Part shown: positions 25,301 to 33,875 of the stretch, one piece after another | Layout: each line of letters opens with the position of its first letter | Position numbering within the stretch: position 1 is the stretch's first letter | Origin: Nitrospira sp. SG-bin2 | Lineage (GTDB): Bacteria; Nitrospirota; Nitrospiria; Nitrospirales; Nitrospiraceae | NCBI GenBank assembly: GCA_002083405.1 | Contig: LVWT01000017.1 | Location: 149,430 to 213,429, forward strand | Reading direction: 5' to 3' | DNA length: 64,000 bases | The notes under the pieces: model-generated | Seen by the model: only the letters and a program-made list of their open reading frames with translations | Databases searched by the model: none | What the model was told of the DNA's origin: nothing | Made by a program: the position numbers and the translations under genes

Positions 25301-25613
25301 AACAGCCGGCTATCTGCGGGAACATGGTGTCGAGGTGGCCATGGTCAATAAGGTGCGGGAAGGGCGACCACACATCGTCGACCATATTAAGAATGGAGAG
25401 GTGGCGCTCGTGGTCAATACAGTGAGCACGGCCTCCGCCCATTCCGACTCCATCTCGATCCGACGGGAAGCGTTGCACAAGGGGTTGTCCTATTACACCA
25501 CGATGCGAGGAGCGATGGCTGCTGTGCTGGGTATTGACGCGATGGCGAAAAAGGAACTATCCATCCGCTCTTTGCAGGAGTATCATCGGCCCCCTGGTCT
25601 GCCGGAGTCATAA
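22320..25613 (+). CDS. carB: carbamoyl-phosphate synthase large subunit
   Basis: The 1,097-residue product carries both homologous ATP-grasp halves. The first opens SILMIGSGPIVIGQACEFDY and contains RPSFTMGGTGGNIAYN, and the second opens VVILGGGPNRIGQGIEFDY and contains RPSYVLGGRSMQIVYAE. The last 150 residues (ATTGTAGYLREHGVEV, VNTVSTA) form the MGS-like regulatory domain where UMP and ornithine bind in E. coli. It makes carbamoyl phosphate from bicarbonate, ammonia and two ATP. It starts seven bases after the M48 peptidase gene. Confidence 0.96.
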   Translation: MPKRTDIRSILMIGSGPIVIGQACEFDYSGTQACKALKEEGYRVILINSNPATIMTDPEMADRTYVEPITLDVVEKVIERERPDALLPTMGGQTALNATMGLVKRGVLEKYGVRLIGASAEAIHKAEDREAFKLAMQRIGLRVPKSGTAHTRQEAVGILDMVGFPAIIRPSFTMGGTGGNIAYNREEFEKLIDWALAMSPVSQVLIEESVIGWKEYELEVMRDIKDNVVIVCPIENLDPMGVHTGDSITVAPAMTLTDKEYQRMRDAALRIIREIGVDTGGSNIQFGIDPKNGDMVVIEMNPRVSRSSALASKATGFPIAKIAAKLAVGYTLDEITNDITGVTKASFEPTIDYVVVKIPRFAFQKFKGADPTLTTQMKSVGEAMAIGRTFKEALQKAIRSLELDLNGLGSRVGIDRGIPPEFNRDEVLEKVHRILRTPLPERLWYLADGIRLGLANDELFAMTKIDPWFIEQIRELVGFEQGLVSKAGTTALATAGEWLWEAKQQGFSDDRIGQLLGVDPAKVRKARLGLGKTGTSLVPGRSVTYKRVDTCAAEFEAHTPYLYSTYGSECEARPSDRKKVVILGGGPNRIGQGIEFDYCCVHAAMALREESIETIMVNCNPETVSTDYDTSDRLYFEPLTEEDVLNIIKTEQPIGVVLQFGGQTPLKLALPLSKAGVKILGTSPDAIDLAEDRERFRDFLNTLGLRQAESGMARSVDEAVRIAGTIGYPVMVRPSYVLGGRSMQIVYAEAELLEYVRTAVKASPKHPVLIDKYLADAIEVDADAISDGQTVVVAGIMEHIEEAGVHSGDSACSLPPYTLEKTIVQEIERQMKLLALKLGVVGLMNAQFAVKDKTVYVLEVNPRGSRTVPFVSKAIGVPLAKLAMKVMIGRTLEDLGFTNAPQPTHLSVKEAVFPFNKFPGVDVLLGPEMKSTGEVMGIDGDFGWAFAKSQAGAGAVLPRSGTVFLSVKEDDRPAVLDVARRLRTLGFRIQATTGTAGYLREHGVEVAMVNKVREGRPHIVDHIKNGEVALVVNTVSTASAHSDSISIRREALHKGLSYYTTMRGAMAAVLGIDAMAKKELSIRSLQEYHRPPGLPES

Positions 25614-25617
25614 TCCT

Positions 25618-26094
25618 ATGCCGACACCGATTACGAAAAAAGGGTACGAGGCGCTTCAGGCTGAGCTTGATCGCTTGCGCAAAGTTGAGCGGGCGAAGAA
25701 TATCGAAGCCATTGCCGAAGCGCGCGCCCATGGCGATCTGAGCGAAAACGCCGAGTACGATGCAGCCAAGGAACGTCAGGGTTTCATCGAGTCGCGCATT
25801 GTCGAATTGCAAGCCAAGTTGGCTGATGCCCGTATCATCGAAATCACGGGCCGAACCACGGAGACGGTTGTCTTCGGCGCGACGGTTTCGGTGATCGAAC
25901 AAGAGTCGCAGGCGAAGAAGCACTATACACTGGTCGGCCAGGACGAAGCCGATATGAAATTCAACAAGATTTCGGTCCAGTCACCGGTCGGGCGCGCATT
26001 AATCGGAAAACGGGTGGGCGACTTCGTCGAAGTCAAAACCCCGGCCAAGGTCGTCGAATATGAGGTCGTCGAGATCAAATTTGAGGAGCTCTAG
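25618..26094 (+). CDS. greA: transcription elongation factor GreA
   Basis: ATG 25618 follows carB at once and gives 158 residues. The N-terminal coiled coil (YEALQAELDRLRKVERAKN) with acidic tip GDLSENAEYDAAKERQ and the C-terminal FKBP-like domain ending VVEYEVVEIKFEEL are diagnostic. GreA inserts into the RNA polymerase secondary channel and stimulates cleavage of backtracked transcripts. Its position directly after carB is a known arrangement in several phyla. Here it places an anti-pausing factor at the end of an operon that is itself controlled by attenuation. Confidence 0.95.
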   Translation: MPTPITKKGYEALQAELDRLRKVERAKNIEAIAEARAHGDLSENAEYDAAKERQGFIESRIVELQAKLADARIIEITGRTTETVVFGATVSVIEQESQAKKHYTLVGQDEADMKFNKISVQSPVGRALIGKRVGDFVEVKTPAKVVEYEVVEIKFEEL

Positions 26095-26138
26095 TTTCAG
26101 ACACACTTCACGAACGACGAGCGACGAAGTGACCGCTC

Positions 26139-26990
26139 ATGGCGTCTCGTTTTCATTCTGATAGAAAACTCTTTAAATGGCCCGCCGGTGTGGCTCCGGC
26201 GCGTCCCCTGATCACACTGTTGACCGACTTCGGCTCTCGCGATAGTTTTGTGGCGAGCATGAAGGGGGTCATCCTCTCGATTCACTCCGAAGTCCGCATC
26301 GTCGATCTGTCTCACCAGATTGTTCCCCATGGAATCGAAGAGGCGGCCTACGTGATCGCTTCGTGCCACCAATATTTTGAGGACGGAACAATCCACGTTG
26401 TGGTTGTGGATCCCGGTGTGGGTAGTGCCAGGCGGTCGCTTCTGGTTACCACGTCGCGGCAATATTTTCTGGCCCCTGATAACGGATTGCTCACGCGGGT
26501 TCTGTGGAACGAGCGTCACGCCGAGGTCAGGCAGATCGAGAACGTCTTGTATCGTCTCCCATCCGAAGGGGCGACCTTCGATGGGCGGGATCTCTTTTCC
26601 CCGGCGGCGGCCTGGCTTGCGATGGGAGAGCCGACGTCATCGTTCGGACGTGTCATCGATGACCCTGTTCTCCTTCCACTCGCGTTTCCGATCACGCAAG
26701 ACGGGATGCTGATTGGACAAATCGAGTATGTCGATCGATTCGGCAATTTGATCACGAACATCACCGCCGCGAATGTGCGGGAGTGGTCGGAAACTGCCGG
26801 GCAGCCGCATCCGGAGATACACGTCGGGACCTGTATCATCCAAGGGCTGGTGACCAGTTACAGCCAGGGCAAACTCGACAGTCCCGCCGCGCTGATCAAT
26901 AGCTCCGGCAAGCTGGAAATCTTTGTGGATCAGCAGAGCGCAGCCCGACATTTGCAAATCGGGGTGGGCGAAGAAGTGCGGCTGTGCTAA
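26139..26990 (+). CDS. S-adenosyl-L-methionine hydrolase (adenosine-forming), DUF62 family
   Basis: The 283 residues begin the domain at PLITLLTDFGSRDSFVASMKG and show VRIVDLSHQIVPHGIEEAA, VVVVDPGVGSARR, FLAPDNGLLT and GATFDGRDLFSPAAAWLA. These are the conserved blocks of the SAM hydroxide adenosyltransferase family, related to fluorinase. The enzyme splits SAM into adenosine and methionine using hydroxide. The first 20 residues (basic and poorly conserved) may not be translated, and a later start is possible. It begins 45 bp after greA and may be read from the same transcript. Confidence 0.85.
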   Translation: MASRFHSDRKLFKWPAGVAPARPLITLLTDFGSRDSFVASMKGVILSIHSEVRIVDLSHQIVPHGIEEAAYVIASCHQYFEDGTIHVVVVDPGVGSARRSLLVTTSRQYFLAPDNGLLTRVLWNERHAEVRQIENVLYRLPSEGATFDGRDLFSPAAAWLAMGEPTSSFGRVIDDPVLLPLAFPITQDGMLIGQIEYVDRFGNLITNITAANVREWSETAGQPHPEIHVGTCIIQGLVTSYSQGKLDSPAALINSSGKLEIFVDQQSAARHLQIGVGEEVRLC

Positions 26991-27020
26991 TCGGCCGCCG
27001 CAGGCTGATCTCGCAGTACA

Positions 27021-27656
27021 TTATTGTCGGCTGGCGGCAGGTATTGAGCGGCGGATCTCATCGGTCACTCTTTGGAGCGCACCGGTCAGATTGTGAAAGA
27101 TACGATCAAGGTGGCGCATCGTCTCAGCCTCGGTTTCACCCCACGCCCAAAAGGACAACATGAGCTGATGCCCACGCTGACGCTCCGGCGGACCTGGCAG
27201 AGTGGTAAATCGGGCCGGCATGATCGTGGCGCCGACGGCTCCCCATTCAAACAATGGATCGGTCTCGCTCAATGCCTGAGCAATTGCATCGGTCAGCCGG
27301 TGCAGCTGCTCCGGCAAGGTATTCAACGCGAGGTTTCGGTACAGGATCATCAGGCGGCCGGAACATTGCAGAGGCTTGGATGACGGAGTGCCGGCAGTAG
27401 CAGCTGCACCGTTGAAGGCAGAATCATTTGATTCCAAGATCGATTCAGAGCCATTGAGCCACTCAAGAAGCCGATAAAATGTTTCGATCGCAGGGTAGGA
27501 CGTCCACTGCTGCAGATCTTCCAAGGATGACCGGATGAGTTCCGGCCTGGTTTTAAAATCATAATATCTACAGGTCGGATCGGATTCTGCGTCGATCCAG
27601 GGGTGCGACCGGAGTTTCAAAGAGCCGGAATCGCTGTGCTCATAGACCTTCATCAT
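27021..27656 (-). CDS. hypothetical protein upstream-coupled to bioA strand, unknown
   Basis: The 211-residue protein lacks a signal peptide or membrane segment. A helical centre (LQQWTSYPAIETFYRLLEWLNG) is followed by a linker rich in alanine, threonine and serine, and a second domain (LMILYRNLALNTLPEQLHRLTDAIAQAL) with the strand QLMLSFWAWG. No family is recognised and no catalytic motif stands out. It is read in the same direction as bioA, starting eight bases after the bioA stop, so the pair probably forms one transcript. Confidence 0.65.
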   Translation of the reverse strand: MMKVYEHSDSGSLKLRSHPWIDAESDPTCRYYDFKTRPELIRSSLEDLQQWTSYPAIETFYRLLEWLNGSESILESNDSAFNGAAATAGTPSSKPLQCSGRLMILYRNLALNTLPEQLHRLTDAIAQALSETDPLFEWGAVGATIMPARFTTLPGPPERQRGHQLMLSFWAWGETEAETMRHLDRIFHNLTGALQRVTDEIRRSIPAASRQ

Positions 27657-27664
27657 TCATCCGA

Positions 27665-29053
27665 TCATGAGCGGCGATTGGTCGTCATGAGAGGGGCAAC
27701 TGCCTCGATGGCGTCCCTCAGAATTTCAACCATCCGTTTGAGTTCCGGAAGTGACGTGCTGAGGGGCGGGACGAGGATGATGACGTTGCCGATGGGGCGG
27801 AGGAGGAGGCCACGGCGGCGGGCCTCCATGGCGACTTTGTGGCCGATTCTGGCTGCGAGCGGAAACGGCGATTTTGTCGATCGATCCTGCACCAATTCGA
27901 TCCCCGCCATGAATCCCTGCTGACGAATGTCGCCGACGTGCTCCAATTTCGACAGCGATGCCAGGAGGCGTGTGAGTGCGGCAATCTTCGGGCGCAGTTG
28001 ACTCAGCGTCTTTTCCGTCCGAAAGACTTGGAGATTGGCTAGGGCCAGGGCGCAGCCGAGTGGATTGCCGGTGTAGCTGTGGCCGTGGAAGAAGGATTTG
28101 AATTCTTCGTAGTTCCCGAGAAAGGCCTGATAGATTTCATCGGTCGTCACAGTTGCCGCCAACGGCATATAGCCGCCGGTTAAGCCCTTGCTGATTGCCA
28201 ACAGATCCGGTGTCACTCCTTCATGCTCGCAGGCGAACATTTTGCCGGTTCGCCCGAATCCGGTCGCCACTTCATCGGCGATCAGCAACACATTATAGTG
28301 CGAGCAGAGTTCACGGATCCGTTTCAGATAGCCCGGCGGCTGGGTCACCATGCCGGCTGCTGCTTGAAGTAAGGGTTCGATGATAAATCCGGCCAGGTCG
28401 CGATGCCGGGTTTTGAGGATCTGTTCGATCGGATCAATACAGGCCATCTGACAGGATGGATAGGCGAGGTTGAGGGGGCAGCGGTAGCAATAGGGCGGTT
28501 CTGCCTCGACGGTGGGAAAGAGCAGCGGTTTGAAGCGAGAATGAAAAATCTCGATGTTGCCGACACTGACGGCGCCTATGGTGTCGCCGTGATAGGCCAG
28601 CTTCAGATGGAGAAATGAATTCTTGGCCCCTGCCTCCGGATGGCGCTGTCGCCAATACTGGACGGCCATTTTTAGTGCCACCTCGACTGCCGTTGAACCG
28701 TTGTCGGAATAGAATACGCGGGCGAGGCCCTTGGGGACGAGTTTAATCAGGGCCTGGGCCAGCTCGATGGCCGGCTGGTTGGAGAGGCCGAGCAGCGTGG
28801 AATGTGCGATCTTATCGATCTGCTTCTTGAGAGCCCGGTCGAGGGCCGGATGCCGATGGCCGTGGAGATTGACCCAGATGGAGGAGGTGCCGTCGAGATA
28901 CTTCTTGCCGTCGTTATCGATGAGGTAGGAGCCTTTGCCACGCTCGATAATGAGGGGATCTTCCTGCTCCCATTCCTGCATTTGCGTGAACGGATGCCAC
29001 AGGTATTTCCGGTCCCAATCGCGCAGTTGTTTGGTCGAGGGTGGTTTGGTCAT
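27665..29053 (-). CDS. bioA: adenosylmethionine-8-amino-7-oxononanoate aminotransferase
   Basis: The 462-residue class III aminotransferase starts with RDWDRKYLWHPFTQMQEW, a signature of the BioA group. It has the pyridine-ring aspartate in LLIADEVATGFGRTGKMF and the PLP lysine in LLAISKGLTGGYMPLAA. Late in the protein LLLRPIGNVIILVPPLS is typical. It converts KAPA to DAPA in biotin synthesis using SAM as amino donor. No other bio gene is adjacent. The divergent spacer to lepA is occupied by a long heptad-repeat element, so bioA regulation sites may be shifted into it or hidden in it. Confidence 0.92.
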   Translation of the reverse strand: MTKPPSTKQLRDWDRKYLWHPFTQMQEWEQEDPLIIERGKGSYLIDNDGKKYLDGTSSIWVNLHGHRHPALDRALKKQIDKIAHSTLLGLSNQPAIELAQALIKLVPKGLARVFYSDNGSTAVEVALKMAVQYWRQRHPEAGAKNSFLHLKLAYHGDTIGAVSVGNIEIFHSRFKPLLFPTVEAEPPYCYRCPLNLAYPSCQMACIDPIEQILKTRHRDLAGFIIEPLLQAAAGMVTQPPGYLKRIRELCSHYNVLLIADEVATGFGRTGKMFACEHEGVTPDLLAISKGLTGGYMPLAATVTTDEIYQAFLGNYEEFKSFFHGHSYTGNPLGCALALANLQVFRTEKTLSQLRPKIAALTRLLASLSKLEHVGDIRQQGFMAGIELVQDRSTKSPFPLAARIGHKVAMEARRRGLLLRPIGNVIILVPPLSTSLPELKRMVEILRDAIEAVAPLMTTNRRS

Positions 29054-29063
29054 ATGCGTTAAA

Positions 29064-29340
29064 CGTCAATCGTCAATGGGGTGTTGGCGAGTGGCAAGTG
29101 GTCAGTAGTAAGTGGCACGCGTGTCGGACTCCTTAGCCTCAAATGGTCCGGAGCCACAAAATAGTAGCCATTCACTACTCGCTACGCGGCGTAGCCAGCG
29201 TCGGGGCGTCATTCGTCACTGGTCATTTGTCATTCGTTCCGACCCACTCGCTATTGACCACTTGCTACTTGCCACTTACCTTCGCCACCTACCCCTAACC
29301 CTTCACCCTTCACGTTTCACGCTTCCGTGCGGCGCGGATT
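29064..29340. repeat. heptad-repeat element H7, the longest in the window
   Basis: About 275 bp between divergent bioA and lepA consist largely of heptameric words. CGTCAAT occurs twice at 29066, with AAGTGGT and AGTAAGTGGC-type words near 29095-29115. The opposite-strand types CCACTTG, CTACTTG, CCACTTA, TTCACCC and TTCACGT follow at 29258-29325. Several arms appear nested. Unlike most others it lies between divergent genes, so it cannot serve only as a terminator. Confidence 0.6.
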
Positions 29341-29359
29341 ATACGGGGGGTCGATTTCT

Positions 29360-29388
29360 TTGACAACCTGGGAGGCAGTTACTATAAT
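29360..29388 (+). promoter_or_regulatory. perfect consensus sigma-70 promoter for lepA
   Basis: TTGACA at 29360-29365 and TATAAT at 29383-29388 are spaced by exactly 17 bp. The expected start of transcription near 29395 leaves only about 10-11 nt before the lepA ATG at 29406, and that stretch (ACCGATTTTTTTGAA) has no Shine-Dalgarno sequence. The long lepA-lepB-rfaE1-kdsB-pyrG run may therefore begin with an almost leaderless message. Confidence 0.8.
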
Positions 29389-29405
29389 GAACCGATTTTT
29401 TTGAA

Positions 29406-31217
29406 ATGAGCCAGGATTTGCAAAGCCTTATACGCAATTTCTCAATTATCGCTCATATCGATCACGGCAAATCAACCCTCGCTGACCGGTTCTTAGAAGC
29501 CACTGGCGCAGTCACTGCTCGAGAGGCCAAAGAGCAGATCCTCGATGCCATGGATCTCGAACGAGAACGTGGCATTACGATTAAGGCCCATGCAGTGGCG
29601 ATCCGGTATAAGGCCAAAGACGGGAAGACCTACGCCTTGCATTTGATCGATACGCCGGGGCACGTCGACTTCACCTATGAAGTCTCGCGGAGTCTTGCCG
29701 CATGCGAGGGGGCACTCTTGCTGGTTGATGCCACCCAGGGAGTCCAGGCCCAGACTATTGCCAATGTCAATCTGGCGATGGCCAACAACCTCACCATTAT
29801 TCCGGTCATCAATAAGATCGATTTGGCAAGCGCGGATGTCGAGGGGACGAAACACTCGATTTCGGAGGTACTGCAGCTGGATGCCACCGACGCGATGCCG
29901 ATCAGCGCCAAGGACGGCAAGGGTGTGCCGGAGGTGTTGGAGGCGGTGATTGCACGGATTCCTCCGCCGGCCGGCAATCCCAAGGCGCCGCTCAAGGCCC
30001 TCATTTTCGACTCCTGGTTCGACAATTATCAGGGCGTGATCGTGCTGACGAGACTGGTGGACGGATCGATTCGGCCCGGGATGAAGATCAAGGTCATGTC
30101 GAACGACCGGACGTTCGAAGTCATGGAAGTCGGGCAATTCACACCCAAACGGACCAAAAAGACGGAGCTCCTCACCGGTGAAGTCGGATACCTCTGCGCC
30201 AATATGCGGGAAGTTGCCGATGTGAAGATCGGCGATACGCTCACGGATGCGGTGATGCCGACCAGCGCACCCTTCCCCGGCTACAAGGAAGTGAAGCCCC
30301 TGGTCTTCTGCGGACTCTATCCCACCGACACGGCCCGGTATGAAGATCTGCGCGATGCGTTGGTCAAACTTCGATTGAACGACTCGTCGTTTGTCTATGA
30401 GCCTGAGACCTCGCTGGCGCTGGGATTCGGTTTCCGGTGCGGGTTTTTGGGATTGCTCCATATGGAGATCATTCAGGAGCGGTTAGAGCGCGAGTATAAT
30501 CTGACCCTGCTCACGACAGCGCCGACGGTGGTCTATCGCCTGATGACGACCAAAGGCGAGGTGCTGGAGGTGAATAATCCCTCGCAATTGCCGCCGCCCA
30601 GCAGCATCGAGTCCTTTGAGGAGCCGTTCATTCTGGCCTCGATCATCACGCCGGAGCGGTACATGGGCGCGATTCTCCAGCTATGCCAGGAGCGGCGCGG
30701 GATTCAGCGGAGCATGCAATTTCTCGATCCGACACGTGTGATGATCAGTTACGAGCTGCCGCTGAACGAAGTCATTCTCGATTTTTACGATAAACTGAAG
30801 TCCCGCACCCAGGGCTATGCCTCGCTGGATTATGAGTTGCTCGGCTATCGGAACTCCGAGCTCGTGCGGCTCGACATTCTCTTGAACGGGGAAACGGTCG
30901 ATGCCTTGTCCTTCATCACCCATAAGGACCGGTCGGTGCAGCGCGGGCGCCAGCTTGCGGAGAAAATGAAGGAACTCATCCCCCGGCAGATGTATGAGAT
31001 CGCCATACAAGCGGCGATCGGGAGCAAGATCGTTGCGCGCGAAACGATCGGGGCTATGAAGAAGAACGTCTTGGCAAAGTGTTACGGCGGCGACATTTCA
31101 CGGAAACGGAAATTGCTCGAAAAGCAGAAGGAAGGCAAGAAACGCATGAAAGCCGTCGGGAGCGTCGAAGTGCCGCAGGAAGCGTTCCTGGCGATTTTGA
31201 AAGTCGGTGATGAATGA
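29406..31217 (+). CDS. lepA: elongation factor 4 (LepA)
   Basis: The 603-residue GTPase has the P-loop IIAHIDHGKSTLADRF near residue 15, the switch region MDLERERGITIKA, DTPGHVDFTYEV and NKIDLASADVE. The LepA-specific C-terminus has SFITHKDRSVQRGR and CYGGDISRKRKLLEKQKEGK. LepA binds stalled or stressed ribosomes and promotes back-translocation or assembly. Its stop codon overlaps the lepB start by four bases, the classic lepA-lepB pairing. The mRNA leader appears very short and lacks a ribosome binding site. Confidence 0.96.
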   Translation: MSQDLQSLIRNFSIIAHIDHGKSTLADRFLEATGAVTAREAKEQILDAMDLERERGITIKAHAVAIRYKAKDGKTYALHLIDTPGHVDFTYEVSRSLAACEGALLLVDATQGVQAQTIANVNLAMANNLTIIPVINKIDLASADVEGTKHSISEVLQLDATDAMPISAKDGKGVPEVLEAVIARIPPPAGNPKAPLKALIFDSWFDNYQGVIVLTRLVDGSIRPGMKIKVMSNDRTFEVMEVGQFTPKRTKKTELLTGEVGYLCANMREVADVKIGDTLTDAVMPTSAPFPGYKEVKPLVFCGLYPTDTARYEDLRDALVKLRLNDSSFVYEPETSLALGFGFRCGFLGLLHMEIIQERLEREYNLTLLTTAPTVVYRLMTTKGEVLEVNNPSQLPPPSSIESFEEPFILASIITPERYMGAILQLCQERRGIQRSMQFLDPTRVMISYELPLNEVILDFYDKLKSRTQGYASLDYELLGYRNSELVRLDILLNGETVDALSFITHKDRSVQRGRQLAEKMKELIPRQMYEIAIQAAIGSKIVARETIGAMKKNVLAKCYGGDISRKRKLLEKQKEGKKRMKAVGSVEVPQEAFLAILKVGDE

Positions 31218-31987
31218 GTGCGGATCCGAACCGGGCCAATATCGAGAAGCTGTCCGGTTCTTCTGCCGGAGAGCCGCAAACGCCTGTGTCCGGGGCTACG
31301 GTGTCCGAACGGAAGGCCAACCGGGCCGGACAGAAGTCGATCTTTCGTGAGTATTCGGAAGCCATCATCGTGGCCATTTTGCTGGCCTTTGCCATTCGGG
31401 TGTTCGTGGTGCAGGCCTTCAAGATTCCCTCCGGCTCGATGATTCCAACCTTGTTGATCGGGGATCATATTTTAGTGAGCAAATTGTCATATGGATTCCA
31501 GTGGCCTGCCGACTGCAAGCTTCAATGGAATGTGCCGCCGGTCAATTGTTATACGTCCACGACGGTGATCGAGTTTGGAAAGCCGCAGCGCGGGGATGTC
31601 ATTGTCTTCCGTTTTCCGGAAGACGAGGAAAAAGACTTTATCAAGCGCATCGTCGGGATCCCCGGCGATACGGTGCAGCTGCGCAACAAAGTGGTATTCG
31701 TCAACGGGCAGCCCCTGGACGACAAGGCCTTTACACAGCGCATTGATCCCGGCATTATCGACAGTACGATCAACTCGCGCGACAATTTCGGGCCGGTCAC
31801 GGTTCCCGAAGGATCGTATTTCGTGATGGGCGACAATCGCGATCAAAGTCTCGACAGCCGGTTCTGGGGGTACGTGCGGGAAGAGAAAATCCGCGGCAAA
31901 GCGTTCAGGATCTATTGGTCGTGGAGCGGGCAGGGCAACTGGACGGAGTGGGTCCGATGGGAACGGTTCGCCAAGGGGATCCAATGA
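31214..31987 (+). CDS. lepB: signal peptidase I
   Basis: The 257-residue protein has an N-terminal cytosolic stretch and one membrane helix (AIIVAILLAFAIRVFVV, residues of about 50-66). The catalytic serine is at about 75 in IPSGSMIPTLLIGDH, the catalytic lysine lies in DFIKRIVGIPGDTV, and the late box MGDNRDQSLDSRFWGYV is present. It cleaves signal peptides of exported proteins at the outer face of the inner membrane. ATGA overlaps join it to lepA before and rfaE1 after, showing tight translational coupling. It has a rather hydrophilic N-terminal tail of about 45 residues. Confidence 0.95.
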   Translation: MSADPNRANIEKLSGSSAGEPQTPVSGATVSERKANRAGQKSIFREYSEAIIVAILLAFAIRVFVVQAFKIPSGSMIPTLLIGDHILVSKLSYGFQWPADCKLQWNVPPVNCYTSTTVIEFGKPQRGDVIVFRFPEDEEKDFIKRIVGIPGDTVQLRNKVVFVNGQPLDDKAFTQRIDPGIIDSTINSRDNFGPVTVPEGSYFVMGDNRDQSLDSRFWGYVREEKIRGKAFRIYWSWSGQGNWTEWVRWERFAKGIQ

Positions 31988-33024
31988 AAACGGGCGTGAA
32001 ATCTTCCACCGTGGCAGGCGAAGCGGGCAGCCGGAATCAGGCGCCGACGCCTCAGGCGCTCCGGCAGTATATCCAGCGGTTTCCACAGGCGTCCGTCCTT
32101 GTGGTGGGAGACCTGATTCTTGACCATTATGTCATGGGGAAGGTGAGCCGGATTTCTCCGGAAGCGCCGGTACCTGTCGTGCACGTCGAGTCAGAGTCGC
32201 TGCGGCTCGGTGGCGCGGCCAACGTGTTTAACAATATTTTGGCGTTGGGCGGGAAAGCCGATCTCTGCGGGGTGATCGGCGCGGATGAAAGCGGGCGGCT
32301 GCTGATGAAGGAGTTGGGGACGAGGCGTTCCGGGCGTGGAGGTGTGGTGATCGACCATGACCGTCCGACGACGAGGAAAAGCCGGGTGATCGCGCATAAT
32401 CAGCAGATCGTCCGGTACGATGTCGAAGGACGGCACGAATTGAAGCCGGCGCTCCAGCGTAGAATCGTTCAATATGTCGAGTCGCGGCTGCGGGAACTAT
32501 CCTGTGTGGTGGTCTCCGACTATGCCAAGGGGGTCGTGTCGGCGTCGTTGATGTCCGATATCACCAGGCTGGCCGCTTTGCGAAAAGTTCCGGTCATTGT
32601 CGATCCGAAGGTGGAACATTTTGGATACTACAAGGGTGTCACCGTGATGACGCCGAACCATCTGGAAGCGACTCAAGCGTCCGGTTTGCACGGCGACGAC
32701 GATCAAACGATCAATGAAGCCGGCGCAATGATCCGCCAGCGGCTCGGATGTCAGTCGGTGCTCATCACCCGTGGTGAAAAGGGCATGAGTTTGTATGAAG
32801 GCGACGGAGTGTCCTGGCACCTGCCGACGCAAGCCAGGCAGGTCTACGATGTCACCGGCGCCGGCGATACGGTGATCGGGACGCTGGCACTGGCGCTGTC
32901 GACCGGCGCAAGCATCAAGCATGGGGCGATCCTGGCGAATCATGCGGCCGGAATCGTGGTCGGCATGGTAGGGACGGCGACGGTCTCTCCCAAGCAACTG
33001 ACGGAGGCATTGGGAAATGAGTAA
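31984..33024 (+). CDS. rfaE1: D-glycero-beta-D-manno-heptose-7-phosphate kinase
   Basis: ATG 31984 overlaps the lepB stop and gives about 346 residues. It is a ribokinase-fold enzyme with VLVVGDLILDHYVMGKVSRI, SPEAPVPVVHVES, LGGAANVFNN and the catalytic DVTGAGDTVIGTLALAL. This is the kinase half of HldE and here it is a separate protein without the adenylyltransferase domain. It phosphorylates heptose 7-phosphate for the ADP-heptose of LPS inner core. It overlaps kdsB by eight bases, so KDO and heptose supply are linked. The adenylyltransferase partner is not in the window. Confidence 0.88.
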   Translation: MKTGVKSSTVAGEAGSRNQAPTPQALRQYIQRFPQASVLVVGDLILDHYVMGKVSRISPEAPVPVVHVESESLRLGGAANVFNNILALGGKADLCGVIGADESGRLLMKELGTRRSGRGGVVIDHDRPTTRKSRVIAHNQQIVRYDVEGRHELKPALQRRIVQYVESRLRELSCVVVSDYAKGVVSASLMSDITRLAALRKVPVIVDPKVEHFGYYKGVTVMTPNHLEATQASGLHGDDDQTINEAGAMIRQRLGCQSVLITRGEKGMSLYEGDGVSWHLPTQARQVYDVTGAGDTVIGTLALALSTGASIKHGAILANHAAGIVVGMVGTATVSPKQLTEALGNE

Positions 33025-33826
33025 TCCCCCGCGTTCTGTCGTTGTCGTCATTCCGGCGCGCTATGGATCATCCCGATTTCCGGGCAAGCCGTTGGTTATG
33101 CTCAACGGCAAGCCGATGATCCAACATGTCTATGAACGGGCTGTGGCCTGCCGGGCTGTGTCGGACGTATTGGTGGCGACCGACGACGACCGCATCAAGC
33201 AGGCGGTCGAGCAGTTCGGAGGACGTGTCGTCATGGTGACTGGAAACTATCGGACCGGCACGGACCGTGTCGCGGCAGTGGCGCGCATGTTTGTGGGTGA
33301 CGTGTTCGTGGATCTGCAGGGCGATGAAATTCCCCTGAATCCGAGGTTGTTGGACGATCTCATCGAACCGTTCGTTCAAAGCGGCGCTGAAATGGGGACG
33401 CTGAAGCGGATGCTGGATACGACGGAGGAGCTGCATAATCCGGCCGTGGTCAAAGTGGTGACTGACTCCCAAGGGTACGCGCTCTATTTCTCACGAGCGC
33501 CGATTCCGCTGGTGCGCGACGATCCCGACCGCCGAGTCGTCGGCGGACTGCACTATGTCCATCTGGGGCTCTATATCTATACGAAAGAGACATTGATGAA
33601 GTTCGCCGCCCTGCCGACCAGTGCTTTGGAGAACGCCGAAAAGCTGGAGCAACTCCGTGGATTGGAACACGGCATTCGCATCAGAGTGTGGGAAACGAAG
33701 CATGCGTCGCTGAGAGTCGATCAACCGGAAGATGTGCCGCTTGTCGCCGAGAAGTTGCAGCAGTTCGAGGTCGTCAAGCGCGAGGTGGGATTCATGGGGT
33801 TCAAAGGGGTTGTGTCGAGCCGATGA
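33017..33826 (+). CDS. kdsB: 3-deoxy-manno-octulosonate cytidylyltransferase
   Basis: The 269-residue product has the nucleotide-binding signature VIPARYGSSRFPGKPLVML, then DDDRIKQAVEQFGG, TGTDRVAAVAR and VFVDLQGDEI. These are characteristic of CMP-KDO synthetase, which activates KDO with CTP. The start overlaps rfaE1 by eight bases. The C-terminus is about 15 residues longer than in E. coli. CTP synthase is the next gene, so the nucleotide donor and the enzyme that uses it are encoded side by side. Confidence 0.94.
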   Translation: MSNPPRSVVVVIPARYGSSRFPGKPLVMLNGKPMIQHVYERAVACRAVSDVLVATDDDRIKQAVEQFGGRVVMVTGNYRTGTDRVAAVARMFVGDVFVDLQGDEIPLNPRLLDDLIEPFVQSGAEMGTLKRMLDTTEELHNPAVVKVVTDSQGYALYFSRAPIPLVRDDPDRRVVGGLHYVHLGLYIYTKETLMKFAALPTSALENAEKLEQLRGLEHGIRIRVWETKHASLRVDQPEDVPLVAEKLQQFEVVKREVGFMGFKGVVSSR

Positions 33827-33875
33827 GGACACGATGCGTATCAGGGTGGTCAGGGCTCCGGCACGGGAGGCAGCC

